This document shows positions 20,751 to 28,444 of a stretch of 28,444 nt of DNA, piece by piece. Made by a program: the position numbers and the translations under genes. The notes below the pieces were generated by a model. That model ran no database searches. It was not told the origin of the DNA and saw nothing but the letters and a program-made list of their open reading frames with translations. This DNA is from Pigoraptor vietnamica (taxonomy: Eukaryota; Opisthokonta; Filasterea). Location of the stretch: contig CALSCQ010002702.1 of assembly GCA_943704525.1 (NCBI GenBank), positions 2,501 through 30,944 on the forward strand, written 5' to 3'. Within the stretch, counting starts at the first letter, position 1. Every line of letters begins with the position of its first letter.

Positions 20751-23700
20751 ATGGCGGGGGCCGTTTGCGGCGGGACTCGGCCTAAACGGCGACGCACTGA
20801 TTTGCGCATCGATTGGGGCATCTTTTTGGCAACAGCTGCGACTGTTATTCTTCTTGTGACGGCTGTAGGAACGGTGGGTATTGGCACGATGCCCTTTTCT
20901 GCGGCTATGGAGAAGTCGTGCATGCCGGCAGTGTCTACCAAGTGCACGTGACTGTGTCGAATGTGCCCCCGCCGGGCCCCGGCCGCCGGTATTCCTTCTC
21001 CGTACAATGACGCGTGCTCCGTTTCTTTGTCAATGAGTGGCCTCCTCTTCCCTCCCGTCAGTCAGCATTCGGTTGTCGGACAACTTGTTTTGCGTCACGC
21101 ACACACAGTGGGCTCCCGCGATTGTAATGCACTGACTGTGACACTGATGTCTGACACGTCGGTTGACCCGCCGTAGGACGCGACGGGGGTGCTAAAGGCG
21201 ACGTTCCTACGGGGCGACTTCTACTTGACTGGCCTTCCCTTCCCGGCCAGCACGTTAACGACTTGCTGTACGCCCCGCGTCAAGTCTGTGCAACTCGCGA
21301 CGCTCGGCACATCCGACAGTGGCTCGTGTGCGCAGGCGAGCGGGACCAGCGGTTTCAGCAATCCCATGTCGCTTGGCGCGTTTTCGTGCTCCGTCGACCT
21401 CGAGGGACCCGCGCCTGTCCTGGTGAGCGTGTGCTTGACGTACTGGGGGGCTATCGGCCGCAGTGCACGTGCCTCTAGCTATTTGTACGCCTGTTCAATC
21501 GCGTACGTTGTGTACGCCGTCTTTTTGTTTTGGAACGTCGCACTCGGCGCGGCTAAGGCAGCAGTCATGCCCCCCCCCCCCCCCCTCCTGCTGATCCTTC
21601 GATTGTTCTCCGATTGTTCAGAGCACTAAACCTAATCCTTATGCGGATGCGCACGTGCCCATCTCGCAGGTCCGCATGACCTTCGCGGTCACACATGACA
21701 TCAGCTCGTTTTTGGGGTCTCTCGCATCGTACGGCCTGTGCAGTGGGCAGTCAAACCTCAACGTGACGGGCATGCCGGCCACCGGCACATCCACCGTCGT
21801 GGTGTCCGGCTACGGGGAGTACACGGGCGGGAAGGTGCCGGACGTCACGGTGCAGTATACGGTCACGTGCGACGCCCACTTTGCACTGCCGGACTGCGTC
21901 AAGTGTACCAAAAATTACATTGGGTCGAGCTGCGACGAGTGCACCGCGGGAACGTACGGCCCGCTATGCACGCCCTGCGCGTGCTCACAAGGGCTCAACT
22001 GCGCGGACGGGATAAGGGGCGGCGGCCAGTGCGTGGCGTGTCCGAGGGGGTGGACGGGTGCCAACTGCGCCGATCCCTGTCCCCAGGGGTGGGTGCGGCC
22101 AGGTCGATTACGAAGCATGTTCCGCCGTTTCGTGTTTTTCCCTTAAGTTTACGATACCAATAGTGTTTGTGCGGATCTCTCCGCTCGTCGCCCTGTGCTA
22201 ATAATCGTGCGCCCTTCACTTAAGGGCGTTATTGTGGCGGGCGCGCGTGCGGCGTTTCAGTCGCTGTCCGACGTGTGCTTTGAGTCAATTGCTAGGCTCA
22301 CACGCCTGCTCACAGGTATTTTGGCGTGGGGTGCGTGACGGCGTGCGGCTGCGCAAACGGCGCTCAGTGCGATCGATTTACTGGCACGTGCCTGTGCACT
22401 CCAGGGTGGGGGAGTTCCGATTGCTCTACGGCGTGTGCGCTCGGCACGTGGGGTCGCAACTGCTCATCGTCGTGCGTGTGCTCGAACGGCGCCTCGTGCG
22501 ACCGTTTCACCGGCACGTGCCTCTGCCACTGGGGCTGGACGGGCGCGGCGTGCGATGTCCCTTGCCCAGCCAACACGTACGGCCGCAACTGCGCGTCGAC
22601 GTGCAACTGCCAGAACGGCGGGACGTGCGATCGGTTTGCCGGGTGCGTGTGCCCCCCTGGCTATGGAGGGGCACAGTGCGAGTCGCCGTGCGCCACCGGA
22701 AAGTACGGTGCGAACTGCGCGCTGGACTGCTCGAACTGCAAGAACGGCGCGACCTGCGACGCCGTAGAGGGATGCCTCTGCGCGCAGGGGTTCTACGGGC
22801 CGACTTGCGCAACCGCGTGTTCGCTGGCAAAGGGATGGGGGCCGACGTGCCCGCAGTGCTTGAACGCAACATCGTGCGCGTCGTCCTGCCTGCCCGGCTA
22901 CACTGGAGCGCAGTGCAGCACGCCGTGTCCGGACGGGATGTACGGCGCGGCGTGTGCCAGCAAGTGCAAGTGCACGGGCCCGTACACGACGTGCGATGCG
23001 GCGACGGGTGGCTGCAACTGCGCTCCGGGCACGTTGGGCTACATCAACATGAACGGCCTCGGTTGCGCGCTCTGCAGTAGCAACTATTTTGGCAATTGCT
23101 ACTCGTATTACTGCGGATGCGGCGGCCACGGGACGTGCGACCCGACTGTCGGGTGCCGGTGCAGCGCCGGCTACAACAGCACTCGCTACAACACGTACTC
23201 CGGCGTGTGCATAGCTGGGTGTTCGGCGGGCTATTACGGCCCCGAGTGCGCGCTCACGTGCAACTGCGGACCGAACAGCAGCGGCTGCGAGAGTGTGCAG
23301 GGGTGCATATGCTCGGCCGGTTGGACGGGTCCTTCGTGTGACGACGCCTGCCCCGACGGCTCGTACGGTCCGCGATGCGTGTATCTGTGTGCCTGCAAGA
23401 ACGGTGGCACGTGCGACCGCTTCAGTGGGTGCGTGTGCACGGCCGGGTGGCGCGGGCAAGACTGCGATGTGCCTTGCGGAGCGAACATGTATGGGCCTGG
23501 TTGCGGCAAAACGTGTGACTGTAAGAACGGCGGCACGTGCGACCGGTTCGTCGGGTGTCAGTGTGCGGCGGGGTGGAAGGGGACCGACTGCAGCGTGCGG
23601 TGCGCCGTCGGCGAATTTGGCGCCGGATGCACGCAGCAGTGCCAGTGCAAGAACGGGGCTGCGTGCGACGAGCGGACGGGCGCGTGCACATGCACGAACG

Positions 23701-26700
23701 GCTGGATGGGGACGCAGTGCGAGAAGCCGTGCGGCGCGGGGGCGACCGGGCCGTCCTGCGTCTCGACGTGCGTGGCAGGGGCGTACGGCGTTAACTGCTC
23801 GCAGTCGTGCGGAAGCGCGTGCACAACGTTGGCGTGCAACGCGTTTGCCGGATGCCTCTGTCCCCCCGGGCTTGGAGGCGCGGACTGCGCGACCCCTTGC
23901 GCCGATGGCACGTGGGGTCAGAGTTGCCTGAAAAAGTGCGGCTGCATGGGAGAGAACACGGTGTCGTGCGACGCGGCGGTCGGTTGCGTCTGCAAGGCGG
24001 GATTCAAGGGCGCCAAGTGCGAATCGGCGTGCAATCCGGGCGACTACGGCGGCGCGTGTAGCGTGTGCCCTTCGCCGTCGTCCGGGTGCGCGTGCATTGA
24101 AGGGTGGGGAGGATCGACGTGTGCCACCCGCTGCGTGGCGGGATCGTACGGCGCCGGCTGCAAGAGCGTATGCGCGTCGTGCAACGGGAACGGCGTGTGC
24201 GATGCCATCGATGGGTCGTGCGCGTGTCTCCCGGGCTTCACGGCGGCGAGCCGTTGCCAGACAAAGTGCAGCATGCCCAGCTACGGCCTCGAGTGTGCGT
24301 CGCAGTGCGCGTGTAAAAACGGCGCCGCGTGCGATCCCGTTGTCGGCTGCGTGTGCGCGCAGGACGGGCAGAGCGGCCCCGCGTGCGATGACCCGTGTCC
24401 TCAGGGTCTCTACGGCTTGCACTGCGCGCGCACTTGTCAGTGCAACGGCGCTGCGTGTGGTGCCACTATCCCGACGTGTAACTGTAGCACCATCGCCGGA
24501 TGGACGGGGGCGTCATGTTCGCAGAGCTGCACTCCCCTTGGCAAATACGGCCGGGACTGTTCGCAAACGTGCATCTGCACCAACGGGGCCGCATGCAATG
24601 CCTCCACGGGCGCGTGCGCTTGCACGGCGGGATGGACGGGTACGGTGTGCGCGGACGCTTGCTCCCCGGAAAAGTTTGGTGCCAACTGCGCGCAGGATTG
24701 CGCGTGCCAGAACGGCGCCATGTGCAGCCGCTTCGACGGTTCTTGCGCGTGCGCGGCCGGTTGGACGGGACTAACGTGCGGCCAACCGTGTCCCGTGGGA
24801 ACGTACGGTCCCCAGTGCGCGTCCGCCTGCGACTGCAAGAACGGTGCAGCGTGCGATCCCGTCGACGGCCACTGCACGTGCACGGCCGGCTGGACGGGGC
24901 AGCACTGCGACAGTGCATGTGACGGTTCGGTCTTCGGGCCCAACTGCGCAACGCCCTGCGGGTGCGCGAATGGGGGCACGACGTGCAACCGCTTCAACGG
25001 GACGTGCGACTGCCCGGCAGGGTGGACGGGCGACAAGTGCGTGCAGTCGTGCCCACGCGGCTCTTACGGGCCGAACTGCGCCGCCGCGTGTTCGTTCTGC
25101 GTCAATGGCGCGACGGACTGCGACCGGTTCACCGGGGCATGCAACTGCACCGCGGGTTGGTCGGGATACGCGTGCAATGTCGCCTGCTCGAACACGCACT
25201 TTGGTGTAAACTGCACGGGCGTGTGCGCGGACCGCTGCCTCCACGGCGCCACGACGTGCGACAGGGTCACGGGGGTGTGTGACTGCAACGCCGGGTGGAC
25301 CGGAGCGACGTGCGACCAGCCCTGCGACAGCGCGCATTACGGCCGCAACTGCGCCCTCCCTTGCAACTGCACGAACGGCGGGACGACATGCGACCGTTTC
25401 ACCGGCGTTTGCGAGTGTGCGTCGGGCTGGATGGGCGATAAGTGCACAGTCCCGTGCGTTGCGAAAACGTGGGGACCGAACTGCGCGCGTCAGTGCATGC
25501 AGTGCCAGAACGGCGCGACGGACTGCGACCGCGTGACTGGCGTCTGCGACTGTTCGCCGGCCATTGGGTGGACGGGAGCGAACTGCACGGACAAGTGTCC
25601 ACCAACTCGGTGGGGCGGTGCGTGTGCGTCGGCGTGCGTGTGCCAGAACGGCGCGACGGAGTGCGACCGCATCAGTGGCGTGTGTGATTGCGCTCCGGCA
25701 GTCGGGTGGACGGGCGCGCAGTGCACCGTCCCATGTCCGCCAACAAAGTGGGGCGGGGCGTGTGCGTCTTCGTGTGCCTGTCAGAACGGCGCGACGGAGT
25801 GCGACCGCTTCAATGGAACGTGCAACTGTGCTCCGGCGGTAGGGTGGACGGGCGCGCAGTGCACGGACGCGTGTCCGTCAACGAAGTGGGGCGGTGCGTG
25901 TGCGTCGGCGTGCGTGTGCCAGAACGGCGCTACGCAGTGCGACCGCTTCAACGGAACGTGCAACTGTGCGCCAGCAGTCGGGTGGACGGGGCCGCGCTGC
26001 ACGGACGCATGTCCGCCAACAAAGTGGGGCGGTGCGTGTGCGCTCTCATGCGATTGCCAGAACGGCGGATCCGCGTGCGACCGTTTTACAGGTGTTTGCG
26101 ACTGTCCTTCTGGCTGGACGGGCGACAAGTGCACCGTTCCGTGCGTTGCAAAGACGTGGGGTCCAAACTGCGCGCGCCAGTGCACGCAGTGCCAGAACGG
26201 GGCGACGGAGTGCGACCGGTTCAACGGAACGTGCAACTGTGCTCCGGCGGTCGGGTGGACGGGCGCGCAGTGCACGGACGCGTGTCCGCCAACGAAGTGG
26301 GGTGGAGCGTGTGCATCGGCGTGCGTGTGCCAGAACGGCGCTACGCAGTGCGACCGCTTCAGCGGAGTGTGCAATTGCGCTCCTGCCGTCGGATGGACGG
26401 GCGCGCAGTGCACAGATGCGTGCCCGCCCACTCAGTGGGGCGGTGCGTGTGCGTCTTCGTGCGCCTGTCAGAACGGCGCGACGGAGTGCGACCGTTTCAA
26501 CGGGACGTGCAACTGTGCTCCGGCGGTCGGGTGGACGGGGCCGCGCTGCTCAGACGCGTGTCCGCCAACGAAGTGGGGCGGTGCGTGTTCGTCGGCGTGC
26601 GCCTGTCAGAACGGAGCGACGGAGTGCGACCGGTTCAACGGTGTGTGCAACTGCACGGCGGCCGTCGGGTGGATGGGCGCGCAGTGCACGGACAAGTGTC

Positions 26701-28324
26701 CGCCCACTCAGTGGGGCGGTGCGTGTGCGTCTGCATGCGTGTGCCAGAATGGCGCGACGGATTGCGATCGCTTTAGTGGCGTGTGTGATTGCACAGAAGG
26801 GTGGACGGGACAACACTGCGCGTTGGTGTGCCCGATGGGCTTCTTCGGCCGCAACTGTGCGCAGTCGTGCGGCTGCGCGCACAACGCCTCGTGCAATCCT
26901 CTGAACGGGACGTGCCTCTGCAGCGAGCTGTGGACTGGACCGAAATGTGAGGAGTATGCGTGGCCTCCCACCCCGAACGCGGCCATCACGCACGTGTCTG
27001 CGAACAACGTCACTATGGATCTCAAGGGGTCTGCGCTGTGGGACTACGAGATCGACCGCGTCGGATGTCCCGAGGCCGCCATTGTGCGGGTGAGTGGGGT
27101 GCCTGTTGCCGAATGATGCGTGGCACTGCCGGCTGTCGGCGTGTTCCGTGCGTTGAGACACTGCGGGTTTGTGCGTGCACTTTGCTCTGGTATAATGTGT
27201 GGTGCAAGTCACTAACACCGCCGCCGTGTGTCCGTACAGCTGAAGGGTAACAAGATCTACGTCGACGACCGCATGCTCGAAATCAACCGTAACTACGTCT
27301 ACCTCGTCACGGCGCTCAACCCGGAGGACACGACCAACAAGACAAAGTCCGGACAGCAGGCGCTCCCGCCCGTCGTGCCTAAGTGCCTCGACCGGCCGAA
27401 CCCTCCAACGGGCGTCGCGGCCGTCGTTCGCAGCATCAATGACACGTACGTGGTTCGGCTGGTGTGGACGGACGACGTTCGGTGCGGCGATATCCTCCAA
27501 ACGCGCATACGGCGCAGCGACGGGCGCGTGAACGTGACGACGCTCGTGCGCACGTACACGGACCCCGACGTCACGCAGGGCGCGATATACACCTACTACG
27601 TCGCCAACAACAACACGTACGGTCTTTCGGACGAAGGGGTGTCGGACGCCGTGAAGATCCCTCCGAAAACCGAGAACATTCAGCAGCCGCCCGTGTCGAC
27701 CACCACAACCAACACGGGCGTCATTGCCGGGGCCGTCGTCGGTGCGCTCGTGGGCGTGGGCGCTGCGCTCGGCGTGCTGTTCCTCGTGTGGCGCCGTCGC
27801 GTGCGTGCGAAGAAGGAGGCCGAAGCACGCGCGGAGATAGCCATGATAGACACTATTGTGCGTCGTCCCGAAATAGCCGAGTTGGAAATATCGGGCGCGT
27901 GCATCCGATTCCGCGAGAAGCTGGGAGGTGGGACAAAGGGGTATCGCCTGCCGACCCAGCTGCTTGTATTGTGGGAGAGGCAGCCTGTGACGTTCGTATC
28001 AGAGCGGGTTGCGTCGCCAGGTGTACAGCTCCGGCGTTGATTCTGCGGCGCCGCGCCGACTGGCGTGTCGTTTTTCCCCTTCTTTCTTCTTAAGTTATTT
28101 TTCTCCTCTCATCTCAATCCAACCGAGTGATCGTGAGTCCACTGACGCGCGCTGTGTCTCCGCAGAGGGCGAGTTTGGAGAGGTCTTTCTCGCGGAGGTC
28201 GACTTCGGCAAGGAAAAGACAATCACGGCCGTCAAAACGTTCAAGCTCAGCCCACTGCTCTCCTCCGCAGAGCTGCGTTCCGCCCGCAGCGCGTTCATGG
28301 CCGAAATGGACCTCATGCGATCAG
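20751..28324 (+). CDS. EGF-repeat receptor with tyrosine-kinase-like domain, 3' partial, first exon unresolved
   Basis: Supported exons: the end of one at 21001, then 21177-21422, 21670-22088, 22316-27089, 27240-27927 and 28166-28324 (phase-consistent, about 2,095 residues). The ectodomain starts with a beta-rich segment. About 35 EGF/laminin-EGF-like units follow, each near 43-47 residues, of the form C-x-NGA-x-CDRF-x-G-x-C-x-C...GWTG...C (22320-26945). Next come FN3-like sequence (RPNPPTGVAAV ... IYTYYVANNNTYGLSDEGVS), a transmembrane helix (GVIAGAVVGALVGVGAALGV, about 27717-27785) with RRRVRAKK stop-transfer, and a juxtamembrane region. The kinase domain begins with a glycine loop LGEGEFGEVF joined across an intron, a beta-3 Lys in AVKTFK, and an alpha-C FMAEMDLM typical of tyrosine kinases. 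The catalytic loop lies beyond the window, so Tyr specificity is inferred. A basic, hydrophobic start (ATG 20751, RIDWGIFLATAATVILLVTA) fits a signal anchor but is in another frame from the next exon, with no good intron between them. Confidence 0.82.
25455..26820 (+). repeat. Homogenised tandem array of EGF-like units (about 138-bp period) inside the receptor gene
   Basis: Units beginning with Cys-Pro-Pro/Ser-Thr occur at 25596, 25734, 25872, 26010, 26283, 26421, 26559 and 26697. The steps are 138 nt except where a 132-nt and a 141-nt unit (26010, 26142) interrupt. Near-identical words (TGGGGCGGTGCGTGTGCG, CAGAACGGCGCGACGGAGTG, GTCGGGTGGACGGG) recur in almost every unit. The unusual CVAKTWGPNCARQC unit occurs twice, at 25455 and 26142, five units apart. 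That implies a multi-unit duplication on top of single-unit copying. Units further upstream (22320-25450) are far more diverged. Confidence 0.95.
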
Positions 28325-28334
28325 GTGGGCTTTG

Positions 28335-28444
<110 letters not shown>

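Noticed and set aside
20560-20859. 99-codon plus-strand frame proposed as the receptor start
   Set aside because: It opens with GTG and contains no ATG, and its frame joins the next exon only through an unusual GTATCA donor. Kept as a weak alternative only.
22464-24422. 652-codon open frame on the minus strand, and long Arg-rich plus-strand frames (e.g. 25688-26776)
   Set aside because: They are shadows of the EGF array; their repeats simply mirror the 138-bp period of the real frame.
25455-26820. CRISPR-like regular repeats
   Set aside because: The period is 138 nt without unique spacers, and the repeats encode EGF-like modules in one continuous frame of a eukaryotic gene.

Overview
This window is nuclear DNA from a GC-rich, intron-rich eukaryote. 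The evidence is spliced genes with small spliceosomal introns (mostly GTG...AG), a peroxisomal import receptor, a mitochondrial protease, an mRNA 3'-end/tRNA-splicing factor, and many (TG)n/(CA)n tracts. An EGF-rich receptor with a tyrosine-kinase-like domain and a soluble-adenylyl-cyclase (sAC) protein suggest a free-living protist, perhaps a unicellular relative of animals (choanoflagellate, filasterean or similar). Another amorphean such as an amoebozoan cannot be excluded. The organism is an inference, not something the sequence states.

Layout. (1) 1-1171, + strand: the C-terminal exons of CLP1. (2) 1281-2710, - strand: the 3' part of a single-pass membrane protein with cadherin/Ig-like folds. 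It is broken by four 1-nt frameshifts but keeps a plausible tail, stop and AATAAA signal. Its 5' side abuts a GGCC/CCGG-rich island (about 2730-3060). (3) 3526-14961, + strand: a 16-exon gene whose inferred exons sum to an open frame of about 2,854 residues. The order is Ser/Thr kinase-like, AAA/STAND ATPase with helical repeats, GAF, PAS, PAS, sAC-type cyclase C1 and C2, then a second sAC-type ATPase. It looks like the sensor half of a PknB-type hybrid histidine kinase joined to soluble adenylyl cyclase in place of the histidine kinase. This is the most striking object in the window. (4) 15528-17190, - strand: PEX7, four exons, complete. (5) 17446-20367, + strand: OMA1, ten exons, divergent from PEX7 over a 255-nt shared upstream region. 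(6) About 20751 to beyond 28324, + strand: a giant receptor with about 35 EGF-like units, FN3-like domains, a transmembrane helix and the start of a tyrosine-kinase-like domain. It runs off the right edge inside a (TG)n intron, and its first exon is unresolved.

The genes do not form a pathway. CLP1, PEX7 and OMA1 are housekeeping genes (RNA processing, peroxisome import, mitochondrial inner-membrane quality control). The cyclase fusion and the receptor are signalling genes. Exon ends were set by GT/GC-AG sites, by phase, and by recalled similarity to known families. In the complete genes the exon sums are divisible by three with no internal stop.
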